From CAKOSP01 sp964369845 (GTDB lineage: Bacteria; Bacillota_I; Bacilli_A; RF39; UBA660): a stretch of 28,101 nt of DNA. Both the position numbers and the translations under genes were made by a program. The stretch spans positions 1 to 28,101 of the forward strand of contig CAYJFJ010000016.1 in NCBI GenBank assembly GCA_964369845.1, in the 5' to 3' direction. Each line of letters opens with the position of its first letter. The stretch's first letter is position 1. Under the pieces are notes generated by a model, which saw nothing but the letters and a program-made list of their open reading frames with translations, had not been told where the DNA came from and did not search any database. Shown here one piece after another: positions 1-6,907 of the stretch.

Positions 1-27
1 TTTTTTTATTTTTTAATTCTTTATTCG

Positions 28-36
28 TGATATAAT
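28..36 (+). promoter_or_regulatory. Extended -10 promoter for the DUF2207 gene
   Basis: TG-A-TATAAT, with TATAAT at 31-36, lies 16 bases before the start codon. No clear -35 box is seen at the expected distance in the T-rich upstream sequence. A ribosome binding site AGGTGAG follows at 43-49. Confidence 0.65.
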
Positions 37-52
37 TTATTTAGGTGAGTAT

Positions 53-1930
53 ATGAAAAAAGTTGTTTTGTTTTTATTATTAGTTATGTGTCCGTCTTTA
101 GTTGAGGCACTTGATTATAGTGTTGAGAATTTTTATGTTGATGCACAAATTAGTTCAGAAGGCGATGTTTTAGTTAGTGAACTTATTGTCTTAGATGGCG
201 ATTTTAATGGTTATATAAGAGATATTATTTATGGTAATAGTTTTGCTTCAACTGATTTGTATGATCCAAGTGGTTCTTATATTTATAATGCCGAATCTAT
301 TTCTAATGTAATGATATCAGCAAAATATGTTGACGATGTTTCGTTTAATACATTTTCTGATGAAGATTTTGATTTATTTAGTTATGAATATAATGCCGAT
401 AACGGTGATGTAGCTGTATATGAAAAATCAAATCTTTCTAAAGGATATTCTTTTAAAATGTATTATCCTGCCAATAATCAGAAAGTTGCATTTTTAATAG
501 AGTATGTTATAGATGATGTTGTAGTTATTCATGAAGATGTAGCGGAGTTTTACTGGAATTTTGTGGGAGATGCATTTGATGATCCAATTAGAGATATTCA
601 AATAAAGGTTTCTTTACCTGGTAGTGATAAAACAGATGATTTTAGAATTTGGGCTCATGGTGGAGTTAATGCTTTAAGTGGTGAGATAAACTTTGATTCT
701 TCTTCGTCATTTACTGCTTCTATAAAAGGAAATGTAGCTAATGAACCTGTTGATATAAGAACTACGTTTAGTAAAAGTCTTATTACAAATACATCTATGC
801 TTGATCATAGTAATGAATTTGCATTAGATGCTATTATTCAGGTTGAAACTACTAGAGCTGATGAAGCCAATAAACTTAGAAGTGAGTTAAGTTTAAAATA
901 TAATATAGTAGCATTTTCATCTTACATTATAATATTTGGAGTAGTGGCAGCAGCAATATATGTGTATAAAAAATATGATAAAGAAAGAACTTGTAGTTAC
1001 TACTCTAAATATAACAGAGATTTTATAGAGGATTATGATGTAGAAGTCATTAGTTATTTGATGAGTAAAAACATTACTAATGATGCCTTTAGTGCAACTA
1101 TACTTAATATGATATACAAAAAAAATATCAAAAGTGAAAAAGATGCAAGTAGCAAAAAAGAAGATTTCATTTTAACTTTTGATAATAGTGATAATTTATC
1201 TGAATCTGAAAAAATAGTTACTGATTTACTTTTTGAAAAAATCGGAACTAATAATACTGTTAAATTATCAGAGGTGAAAAAATATGCTTCAAGTACTAAA
1301 ACAGCTCCAACTTTTTTATCTAGTTTAGACTCTTGGAAAGTAAATGTAAAAAGAATTGCTGAAGAACAACAGTTTTTTGAATCAAATGGTTCGGTAATTT
1401 TCGGTATAATATTTTTAGTTTTTGGAGGTTTCTTATTCTGGTTCAGTGGTATTTTAGAAGTAGAGTCTTTTATGCCGACTGTTTCCTTGGCATTAGTTAT
1501 TATTTTCTTTGTGTATACTCTTTATGTAACTAAAAAAACAGAAAAAGGTATTTTACATTACAAAAAATGGAAAGCTTTCAAAAACTTTTTAAGTGATTTT
1601 GGAACGTTTGAAGAAAAAACTTTACCTGAAATTATTCTTTGGGAAAGATATTTAGTTTATGCAACAGTATTTGGTCTTGCTGATAAACTGGAAAAAACAA
1701 TGAAAATTAAAGCTGCAAATGTTACAGATGTTAATGATACATTCTTAATTAATACATTTATGCTTAATAGTATGATAAATAGAAGTGTTGTTTCTACTAT
1801 TTCTACTTCTGCAGCAAAAGCAACATCTGCTGTTGCGTCTTCTAGCTCTAGTAGTGGAGGCGGCTTTGGCGGAGGGTTTTCTGGCGGAGGCGGCTTTGGT
1901 GGCGGCGGAGGCGGAGGCCGAGGATTTTAA
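53..1930 (+). CDS. DUF2207 (YciQ-like) membrane protein with glycine-rich C-terminus
   Basis: The 625-residue protein starts with a signal peptide (about residues 1-19, basic start then a Leu/Val core ending near VEA). A long extracytoplasmic domain of the DUF2207 type follows to about residue 280. Then come a membrane helix at about 285-305, a cytoplasmic stretch, and two more helices at about 450-468 and 475-493. The last 25 residues are almost only Gly and Phe with a final Arg, a tail usual in this family. Family members are predicted membrane proteins of unknown function. The gene has its own promoter and a strong terminator directly behind its stop, so it is probably monocistronic. The family call rests on architecture and the GGGFGG-type tail. 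Confidence 0.8.
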   Translation: MKKVVLFLLLVMCPSLVEALDYSVENFYVDAQISSEGDVLVSELIVLDGDFNGYIRDIIYGNSFASTDLYDPSGSYIYNAESISNVMISAKYVDDVSFNTFSDEDFDLFSYEYNADNGDVAVYEKSNLSKGYSFKMYYPANNQKVAFLIEYVIDDVVVIHEDVAEFYWNFVGDAFDDPIRDIQIKVSLPGSDKTDDFRIWAHGGVNALSGEINFDSSSSFTASIKGNVANEPVDIRTTFSKSLITNTSMLDHSNEFALDAIIQVETTRADEANKLRSELSLKYNIVAFSSYIIIFGVVAAAIYVYKKYDKERTCSYYSKYNRDFIEDYDVEVISYLMSKNITNDAFSATILNMIYKKNIKSEKDASSKKEDFILTFDNSDNLSESEKIVTDLLFEKIGTNNTVKLSEVKKYASSTKTAPTFLSSLDSWKVNVKRIAEEQQFFESNGSVIFGIIFLVFGGFLFWFSGILEVESFMPTVSLALVIIFFVYTLYVTKKTEKGILHYKKWKAFKNFLSDFGTFEEKTLPEIILWERYLVYATVFGLADKLEKTMKIKAANVTDVNDTFLINTFMLNSMINRSVVSTISTSAAKATSAVASSSSSSGGGFGGGFSGGGGFGGGGGGGRGF

Positions 1931-1955
1931 AGATGTTAATTTAACATCTTTTTTT
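1929..1955 (+). terminator. Rho-independent terminator after the DUF2207 gene
   Basis: AAAGATGT pairs with ACATCTTT around a short AT-rich loop, followed by a T run. The 5' arm includes the stop codon of the gene. Confidence 0.85.
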
Positions 1956-2018
1956 ATTATTTTAACACTCTTTATAGATTTTTATTTAGTATTTTGGTAC
2001 AATGTTTACGAGGTATTT

Positions 2019-2654
2019 ATGAAGATAACTGTTAATAATGTCACGATCAATGTTATTGTAAATTATAAAAATATTAAAAACATATATTTTAGATTTGATG
2101 AAAAGAATAATTTGGTAATTTCTGCTCCTTTAAAAATGAAAGAGGCTGAAGTTAAAGCTTCTATTCATAAAAATGAAAGTGATATATACAATCTTTATAT
2201 AAAACAAAAGCAAAAAAATGTATACAATGAAAAATTTTATTATTTAGGTAAAGAATATAATGTTAATTATATTGAAACTCTTAATAAAGTTGGTTTTAAA
2301 GATGATACTGTATATGCACCTAGTGAAGAAGCTCTTGAAAAGTTTTGGCAACACGAATGTGAAAAAGTTTTTACTGGAGAAACAAAAATTTGTAAAAAAT
2401 GTTTTGCTTCTTTACCAGATTTTAAAATCAAAATCAGAAAAATGAAAACTAGATGGGGAGTTTGCAATACTCGTAAAAAGGAAATCACCCTTAATAGTGA
2501 ACTTTTAAAGAAGAATTTGGAAATTATTGATTATGTTATAATTCATGAACTTTGTCATTTTTTTGAACCTAATCATAGCAAAAATTTTTGGACTTTAGTA
2601 GAAGCTGCTTGTCCTAAGTATAAAATATTGAGAGGAGAACTAAAAAAATGGTAA
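2019..2654 (+). CDS. YgjP-like (M48-type, DUF45) zinc metallopeptidase
   Basis: The protein of 211 residues ends in a zincin motif: HELCH with His176, Glu177 and His180, and a third His186 in the NHSKNFW segment. This is the hallmark of the YgjP/SprT-like group. The basic TRWGVCN motif at about residues 144-150 is also typical. An open frame extends upstream to 1785, but that part only reads the glycine-rich end of the previous gene in another frame. The ATG at 2019 is preceded by GAGG at 2010-2013 and is chosen as start. The stop overlaps the next gene by 7 bases, so translation is probably coupled. The family is predicted to cleave or bind proteins, and its physiological role is unknown. 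A TACAAT at 1998-2003 might serve as -10, but no -35 is visible. Confidence 0.85.
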   Translation: MKITVNNVTINVIVNYKNIKNIYFRFDEKNNLVISAPLKMKEAEVKASIHKNESDIYNLYIKQKQKNVYNEKFYYLGKEYNVNYIETLNKVGFKDDTVYAPSEEALEKFWQHECEKVFTGETKICKKCFASLPDFKIKIRKMKTRWGVCNTRKKEITLNSELLKKNLEIIDYVIIHELCHFFEPNHSKNFWTLVEAACPKYKILRGELKKW

Positions 2655-3364
2655 TTACTAGTTTAGAAAATAATAAGGTTAAAACTTGGAGTAAATTACA
2701 AGAAAAAAAATATCGAAATGAATATGGCATGTTTTTAATAGAAGGAGAACATTTAGTAGATTTAGCTTTAGAAAAAAATCTAGTTATAGATTTAATTACT
2801 ACTGACGATATATATGATTTTGAAAATAAATATGTTGTAACTAATGAAGTTATGCGTAAAATTTCTAATCAAGTAACTATAAGTAAAGTTGCAGCTACTG
2901 TTAAAATTTTTGAAGAAAATATTGTTTCAGGTAATGCAGTTGTACTTGATAATTTACAAGATCCTGGTAACTTAGGTACTATTATTAGAAGTGCAGTTGC
3001 CTTTGGCTTTAAGAATGTAATATTGGGTAATGGAACAGTAGATTTATATAACGATAAAGTTATTAGAGCAACTGAAGGTATGATTTTTAATATAAATTTT
3101 AAGAAACTTGATCTTCAGCACAATGTTTCTTATCTTAAAGAACTTGGTTTCAAAGTTGTGGGAACTAACATTGAGTTTGGTAAAAATATAAAAGATTTTA
3201 AGAGTGATAAACTGGCTTTTATAATTGGTAATGAAGGCAGTGGAATGAATAAAGATATAGTTTGTGATGATTATGTATTTATTAATATGGATAGTAGTTG
3301 TGAAAGTCTTAATGCAGGTGTTGCTGCTTCGATTTTGATGTATGAGGTGTTTAATGGAAAATAA
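2648..3364 (+). CDS. TrmH/SpoU-family RNA 2'-O-methyltransferase
   Basis: The 238-residue protein has the three SpoU (SPOUT) motifs. Motif 1 is DNLQDPGNLGTIIRS at about 101-115, motif 2 is IIGNEGSGM at 192-200, and motif 3 is SLNAGVAASILMYE at 220-233. The N-terminal 80 residues form the usual substrate-binding domain. The family transfers a methyl group from SAM to a ribose 2'-OH in rRNA or tRNA; the exact target cannot be read here. AGGAG at about 2632-2636 precedes the ATG. It overlaps the metallopeptidase upstream by 7 bases and rimM downstream by 11, so all belong to one transcript. Such a gene is more usually found next to pheS. Here it leads the rimM-trmD pair, grouping three RNA and ribosome maturation functions. 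Confidence 0.9.
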   Translation: MVITSLENNKVKTWSKLQEKKYRNEYGMFLIEGEHLVDLALEKNLVIDLITTDDIYDFENKYVVTNEVMRKISNQVTISKVAATVKIFEENIVSGNAVVLDNLQDPGNLGTIIRSAVAFGFKNVILGNGTVDLYNDKVIRATEGMIFNINFKKLDLQHNVSYLKELGFKVVGTNIEFGKNIKDFKSDKLAFIIGNEGSGMNKDIVCDDYVFINMDSSCESLNAGVAASILMYEVFNGK

Positions 3365-3845
3365 AATATATTTAGGTAATATTACAGGTACACATGGTAT
3401 TAAAGGTGAACTTAAAATATTAAGTGATTTTGAAAGAAAAGATTTAGTTTTTAAGAAAAATTTTAAAATATTTATAAATGGCGAAGAACTTGTAATTACT
3501 AGTCATAGACCTCATAAGAACTTTAATTTAGTAACTGTTAATAATTTACTCGATATAAATTTAGTTTATAAATATGTTAAAAGTGATGTATATATTTTAA
3601 GAGAAGATCTTAATTTCAAGGGAAATGAGTATTTAACTTCTGATTTAGTAGGTTTTGATGTTTATGATGGTGAAGAACATATTGGAAAAATAAAGAAAAT
3701 AATGTATAATAAATTTCAAAAGTTGTTATGCTGCGCACTTGATAAGAAAATATATTATATTCCTTTTGTAGATGTTTATATAAAAGAAGTAAAAATAAGT
3801 GATAAAAAAGTTATAACTGAAAATGGTAAGGATTTGATTTTATGA
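3354..3845 (+). CDS. rimM: Ribosome maturation factor RimM
   Basis: The 163-residue product begins with YLGNITGTHGIKGELKI, the signature of the RimM N-terminal barrel. A PRC-barrel segment follows (about residues 90-163, with LVGFDVYDGEEHIGKI). RimM binds ribosomal protein S19 in the 30S head and assists late small-subunit assembly. A longer frame begins at 3342, but GAGGTG at 3344-3349 sits 4 bases before the ATG at 3354, which also gives the normal family N-terminus. The gene overlaps the methyltransferase by 11 bases and trmD by ATGA, the tight coupling expected for rimM-trmD. No rpsP, the usual upstream partner, is present. Confidence 0.93.
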   Translation: MENKIYLGNITGTHGIKGELKILSDFERKDLVFKKNFKIFINGEELVITSHRPHKNFNLVTVNNLLDINLVYKYVKSDVYILREDLNFKGNEYLTSDLVGFDVYDGEEHIGKIKKIMYNKFQKLLCCALDKKIYYIPFVDVYIKEVKISDKKVITENGKDLIL

Positions 3846-4483
3846 AAATAGATATATTAACTTTGTTTCCTAAAATGTTTGATGGTTTTTTGACTGAATC
3901 TATAATTAAAAGAGCAGTCTTAAAAGAAAGTGTATCTTTAAATATTATTGATTTCAGAGAATTTTCTCCACTTAAAAACAAACAAGTTGATGATACAATT
4001 TATGGTGGTGGACCTGGGATGCTTCTTAGATGTGAACCTATTTTTAATGCTATTGAAGAAATTAGAACTGATGAGTCACATATAATTATATTAAGTCCTG
4101 AAGGAGCTACTTATAATCAAAAGAAGGCTGTGGAACTTACTAAGAAAAAACATATAATAATTATATGTGGTCATTATGAAGGTTTTGATGAGCGAATTAA
4201 AACGCTTGCTTCTGAAGTAATATCAATAGGTGATTATGTATTAACCGGTGGGGAAATTCCTGCTATGTCTATTGCAGATTCTATAATTAGATTACTTCCT
4301 GGAGTAATTAATGAAGAAAGTTTAGTAAGTGAGTCATTTAATGATGAAGAATACTATGATTATCCAGTTTATACAAAACCTAACACATATAAAGATATGA
4401 ATGTTCCAGAAGTGCTTTTAAGTGGTAATCATAAAGAAATTGATAAGTGGAGAATTGAAAATAGGAAAAAAATAAGTAAGTAG
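3842..4483 (+). CDS. trmD: tRNA (guanine-37-N1)-methyltransferase TrmD
   Basis: The 213-residue protein contains the TrmD signatures TLFPKMFDGFLTESI at 7-21, YGGGPGMLL at 54-62, and HYEGFDERI (111-119) with SIGDYVLTGGEIPAM (128-142). These make the knotted SAM-binding site. TrmD makes m1G37 next to the anticodon and prevents +1 frameshifting. The length is slightly below the usual 225-250; the C-terminal domain ends soon after SGNHKEIDKWR, which still carries the normal family motif. The start overlaps the rimM stop by 4 bases. Confidence 0.95.
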   Translation: MKIDILTLFPKMFDGFLTESIIKRAVLKESVSLNIIDFREFSPLKNKQVDDTIYGGGPGMLLRCEPIFNAIEEIRTDESHIIILSPEGATYNQKKAVELTKKKHIIIICGHYEGFDERIKTLASEVISIGDYVLTGGEIPAMSIADSIIRLLPGVINEESLVSESFNDEEYYDYPVYTKPNTYKDMNVPEVLLSGNHKEIDKWRIENRKKISK

Positions 4484-4489
4484 GGTTTT

Positions 4490-4924
4490 ATGGAATATGT
4501 TTATAAAAATAAAAAAATAAGTAATAACTTTTTCGAACTTGAAGAAAAAAGTCCTTTAGTTATTAAATCTAAAATAAAAGACGTAGAAGATTTAGAAATT
4601 TTTGACGAAACTTTCAAAGAAGTTTTTATTTCAGAAATGTTTTTAAGAAAATTTAGAAATATTATAAAAAGTATAAGTGAACTTGATGAAAATGATGATG
4701 AAGGAACTGTTTGTATATTAGGTGAAATTCAAAGACTTGAAAATTTGCTTCTTGCTAAATATCAAGATCATGTAGCTGAGACTAAGATAAAAAAGATGTT
4801 AAAAGAACTTTATTTACTTGAAAAGAAAATTAAAGTCGAAAAAGAAACTGTATATAATAGAAAAAATCAGGAAAAGTATTTTGATTTTATGAATAATGTA
4901 AATAGCAAAGATAAATGTAGATAA
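4490..4924 (+). CDS. Unrecognised 144-residue helical protein downstream of trmD
   Basis: I do not recognise this protein. It is charged (many Glu and Lys), has no signal peptide or membrane helix, and its second half (about residues 85-130) looks like a long helical or coiled-coil stretch. It starts 6 bases after the trmD stop with a weak AGGG ribosome site, so it is probably co-transcribed with rimM-trmD. Codon use matches the neighbours. Position inside the ribosomal operon is the only hint of function. It occupies the place where rplS would be expected. Confidence 0.7.
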   Translation: MEYVYKNKKISNNFFELEEKSPLVIKSKIKDVEDLEIFDETFKEVFISEMFLRKFRNIIKSISELDENDDEGTVCILGEIQRLENLLLAKYQDHVAETKIKKMLKELYLLEKKIKVEKETVYNRKNQEKYFDFMNNVNSKDKCR

Positions 4925-4937
4925 GCTAAATTGTTTA

Positions 4938-4946
4938 TGATATAAT
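4938..4946 (+). promoter_or_regulatory. Extended -10 promoter for the InlB-repeat gene
   Basis: TG-A-TATAAT with TATAAT at 4941-4946. No good -35 is seen. The start point would fall near 4953, just before the ribosome site GAGGG at 4961-4965. Confidence 0.65.
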
Positions 4947-4969
4947 ATTTATTGAATAGAGAGGGTAAT

Positions 4970-5272
4970 ATGAATAATAAAAAATTTACAACGCTTGCTG
5001 TAATTATAGTAGTACTTACTATATTAATTGTAGTTTTGATGGGAACATTTATGTTTAGAAGTTACGATGTTGTTTTTGAAACTAAAATGGGAGCTGGAGT
5101 TCCGGTTCAAAGTGTAATGTCTGGTGGATATGTTGAAGAGCCAACAAAACCTGTTATGGAAGGATACATCTTCTTAGGTTGGTATAATGGTGAAGAGCTA
5201 TATGATTTTAAAGCTCCTGTTGAAGAAAATTTGAACCTTACAGCTAAATGGGAAAGTGTTATTAACGAATAA
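4970..5272 (+). CDS. Small membrane-anchored protein with one InlB B-repeat (Listeria-Bacteroides repeat)
   Basis: The 100-residue protein has a short basic start, one hydrophobic helix at about 8-29 that should act as signal anchor, and an extracellular domain of about 65 residues. That domain matches one Listeria-Bacteroides/InlB B-repeat: it contains EGYIFLGWYNGEE and ends NLNLTAKW. Such repeats usually occur in tandem in surface adhesins, so a single anchored copy is unusual. An open frame begins at a TTG at 4952, but GAGGG at 4961-4965 lies 4 bases before the ATG at 4970, which is chosen. The gene has its own promoter, and its stop codon sits in the loop of a terminator. It is therefore probably transcribed alone, directly upstream of the large RNA. 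Confidence 0.8.
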   Translation: MNNKKFTTLAVIIVVLTILIVVLMGTFMFRSYDVVFETKMGAGVPVQSVMSGGYVEEPTKPVMEGYIFLGWYNGEELYDFKAPVEENLNLTAKWESVINE

Positions 5273-5291
5273 GTTAATGATACTTTTTTTT
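5255..5291 (+). terminator. Terminator overlapping the end of the InlB-repeat gene
   Basis: A 12-bp stem (5255-5266 with 5273-5284, two G-U pairs) closes a six-base loop GAATAA that holds the stop codon. A run of eight T follows. It insulates the upstream gene from the RNA locus. Confidence 0.9.
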
Positions 5292-5297
5292 GTTATT

Positions 5298-5326
5298 TTG
5301 ACAATTTGCAAAAAATTTGATAAAAT
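5298..5326 (+). promoter_or_regulatory. Strong promoter of the large structured RNA
   Basis: TTGACA at 5298-5303, a spacer of exactly 17 bases, and TAAAAT at 5321-5326 preceded by TGA (extended -10). This is the only perfect -35 consensus in the window. The predicted start is near 5331-5334, exactly where the 5' strand of the closing helix begins. Confidence 0.85.
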
Positions 5327-5330
5327 GAAT

Positions 5331-5802
5331 GCGTGGTGCACTATTCTAGTTAGAGTCACCTGTTAGAAGATGGGGCTAAAAATCCATTGTATAGATGATG
5401 AAGGATATTTTTATATTTGCTTCTTTCGCCCAGATTGGGGTGGGTATAGAAATAATAAGTTTAAGGTAAAATTATAATGGCATATAATCGTCGCCTTCTA
5501 CGTTCCAATAAGTTAAAAATCGTCTGTCGTGCGTGAGATCAGCGGATATATTTATATTGAAATTGCTCTTGCAAAAGCGAATAAAAACAGTAACTGACTT
5601 TATTAGGGAAAACCTCTAGGGTGTTATCTATTTTGTAAGTATTATAAAGATTGAAGTACGGACTAAGTGGTCATCAAGTAAGTGAAGCGGTGACGCTCAT
5701 TCGCAACTTTTAAAGAGAAATCGCTATCGGGTAACTGGTAGTAAGGTGTGTGGAAAACAGACTTGACCTAAGCCGTAAAATTTATTTATAATATCGCCAC
5801 GA
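5331..5802 (+). ncRNA. ole: Large structured non-coding RNA, probable OLE RNA
   Basis: No coding frame fits this region, which is clearly richer in G and C than the genes around it. The 5' end CGTGGTG (5332-5338) can pair with CGCCACG (5795-5801, one G-U), closing the whole molecule. Local hairpins include 5681-5701 (8 bp with one bulged A, GTGA tetraloop) and 5724-5741 (7 bp, GTAA tetraloop); both loops are GNRA. The transcript begins at a strong promoter and leads directly into an OapA-like gene. In known OLE loci the RNA lies immediately upstream of oapA, and the OLE RNA with OapA forms a membrane-bound ribonucleoprotein linked to stress responses. Known OLE RNAs are about 600 nt, so this one (about 470 nt, or 510 with the 3' hairpin) would be short. 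The identification rests mainly on the neighbour and the structure, since I cannot align it to the OLE model. RNase P RNA and tmRNA signatures are absent. Confidence 0.78.
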
Positions 5803-5813
5803 AATTTGTTTAA

Positions 5814-5839
5814 AAGGACATAATTTAGATTATGTCTTT
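5814..5839 (+). promoter_or_regulatory. 11-bp hairpin between the RNA and oapA
   Basis: AAGGACATAAT pairs with ATTATGTCTTT around TTAG (one G-U). Only three T follow within the stem and then AATTT, so it is at best a leaky terminator. It may protect or define the 3' end of the RNA while letting some transcription continue into oapA. Confidence 0.6.
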
Positions 5840-5852
5840 AATTTGGAGAAAT

Positions 5853-6416
5853 ATGAAAAAGAAACAAGAAAATAAAAAAAAGAAACATAAAGAAATAATT
5901 TGGATTGCATCTATATTTGTTATTACTTTTATTTTATCAGCAATTTTTGGATTAGTTTCTAATTCTGTTGTTAATAATTTTAGTACTTTTTATGCAATTA
6001 TTACTACTATCGTTATAATTTTAATAGGAGTTTGCTTTGATATGGTAGGTGTTGCAGTTGTATCTGATGCTGAACATTCTCATCATGCAAGAGCAGCAAA
6101 AAAACACCGCGGCGCAAAAGAAAGTTTATTTGTTATTAAGCATGCTGATAAAGTGAGTAATATAGTAAATGACGTTGTTGGTGATATTTGCGGAGTTTTA
6201 AGTGGTACTTTAGGTGCTGTTATTGCTATAAGTTTATCTGCAACGTTTGATATAGATTTACTTTTAATAAGTGTTGTTGTTGGGGCTATTGTAGCATCAC
6301 TAACTGTTGGTGGTAAAGCTATTGGTAAAGCATACGCTATTAAAAATTCAAAATCTATTGTAGAAAGAGTAGGTAAAATTATTAATTTATTTTATAAAAT
6401 GGATAAAAAGAAATAA
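5853..6416 (+). CDS. oapA: OapA-type membrane protein (OLE-associated protein A)
   Basis: The 187-residue protein has a Lys-rich cytoplasmic N-terminus and about four membrane segments (roughly 16-38, 45-68, 112-132 and 135-155). Conserved blocks typical of OapA relatives are visible: FDMVGVAVVSDAE (62-74), the HHARAAKKHRGAKES stretch (77-91), HADKVSNIVNDVVGDICG (97-114) and VGGKAIGKAYAI (152-163). Asp107 and Asp111 form the DxxxD motif described as important in OapA. OapA binds OLE RNA at the membrane, and loss of the complex in Bacillus halodurans impairs tolerance of cold, alcohol and magnesium stress. An upstream ATG at 5832 lies inside the hairpin at 5814-5839 and has no ribosome site. 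GGAG at 5845-5848 precedes the ATG at 5853, so that start is preferred. It is probably co-transcribed with the RNA. Confidence 0.82.
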   Translation: MKKKQENKKKKHKEIIWIASIFVITFILSAIFGLVSNSVVNNFSTFYAIITTIVIILIGVCFDMVGVAVVSDAEHSHHARAAKKHRGAKESLFVIKHADKVSNIVNDVVGDICGVLSGTLGAVIAISLSATFDIDLLLISVVVGAIVASLTVGGKAIGKAYAIKNSKSIVERVGKIINLFYKMDKKK

Positions 6417-6422
6417 TTTTAT

Positions 6423-6451
6423 TTGAAAATCATTATGCTTTATGGTATAAT
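6423..6451 (+). promoter_or_regulatory. Promoter of rplS
   Basis: TTGAAA at 6423-6428, 17-base spacer, and extended -10 TGG-TATAAT with TATAAT at 6446-6451. The start is near 6458, giving a leader of about 70 nt. Confidence 0.85.
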
Positions 6452-6457
6452 TTACTA

Positions 6458-6529
6458 GACCCGAAAAAATAATCCGCTAGAATCCTCTAAGATTATTGGT
6501 TAAAAACATATAGAAAGGATGGTTAATTT
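6458..6529 (+). promoter_or_regulatory. Structured rplS leader, possible L19 autoregulatory leader
   Basis: The untranslated leader can form a 7-bp helix, AATAATC (6468-6474) with GATTATT (6491-6497), enclosing a GC-containing loop with the repeated AATCC and CTAG elements. L19 leaders with autoregulatory hairpins are known in low-GC Gram-positives. Match to that family is inferred from position only. AAAGGAT at 6514-6520 is the ribosome site. Confidence 0.45.
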
Positions 6530-6880
6530 ATGAATTTAGTAGACAAAATTAACAAAAAACACATTAGAACTGACATCCCTGAATTTAGAGTTGGGGATAC
6601 TGTAAGAGTAGACGTATGGGTAAAAGAAGGAAAAAAAGAAAGAATCCAAGCTTTTGAAGGACTAGTAGTTTCTAAAAAAGGTGGAAGTGTTTCTGAAACA
6701 TTCACTGTAAGAAAAGTATCTGGTGGTGTAGCTGTTAAAAGAATTTTTCCAGTTAATGCTCCAACAATCGACAAAATTACTGTAATCAGAAAAGGTATGG
6801 TTAGAAGAAGTAAACTTAACTTTATTGATGCAATGTTCAAGAAAAGTGGTAAAAATTATAAAGTTAAGGAAAGAAATTAA
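6530..6880 (+). CDS. rplS: 50S ribosomal protein L19
   Basis: The 116-residue protein matches L19 throughout: FRVGDTVRVDVWVKEGKKERIQAFEG near the start and FTVRKVSGGVAVKRIFPVNAP in the middle. L19 sits at the 30S-50S interface. Length is normal. The gene has its own promoter, a structured leader and a terminator, so it forms an independent unit. In most bacteria rplS directly follows trmD. Here more than 2 kb, with the RNA and oapA, lies between them. Confidence 0.97.
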   Translation: MNLVDKINKKHIRTDIPEFRVGDTVRVDVWVKEGKKERIQAFEGLVVSKKGGSVSETFTVRKVSGGVAVKRIFPVNAPTIDKITVIRKGMVRRSKLNFIDAMFKKSGKNYKVKERN

Positions 6881-6903
6881 GGTCTTTCCTTTCTTTATTT
6901 TTA
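6866..6903 (+). terminator. Terminator after rplS
   Basis: AAGGAAAGA pairs with TCTTTCCTT (9 bp) around an 8-base loop, followed by a T-rich tail. The 5' arm lies in the last codons of rplS. Confidence 0.85.
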
Positions 6904-6907
6904 CATT

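Noticed and set aside
1785..2018. Upstream extension of the metallopeptidase frame
   Set aside because: It reads the glycine-rich end of the DUF2207 gene and a terminator in another frame. The ribosome site and family start are at 2019.
5331..5802. RNase P RNA, tmRNA or group II intron
   Set aside because: There is no GAGGAAAGTCC-type core, no tRNA-like ends with CCA, and no domain V or reverse transcriptase. The OapA neighbour fits OLE better.
5832..5852. Start of oapA at 5832
   Set aside because: The ATG lies inside a stable hairpin with no ribosome site, and the extra seven residues are not family-like.
6523..6840. Reverse-strand open frame across rplS
   Set aside because: It is an antisense shadow of a certain ribosomal protein gene.
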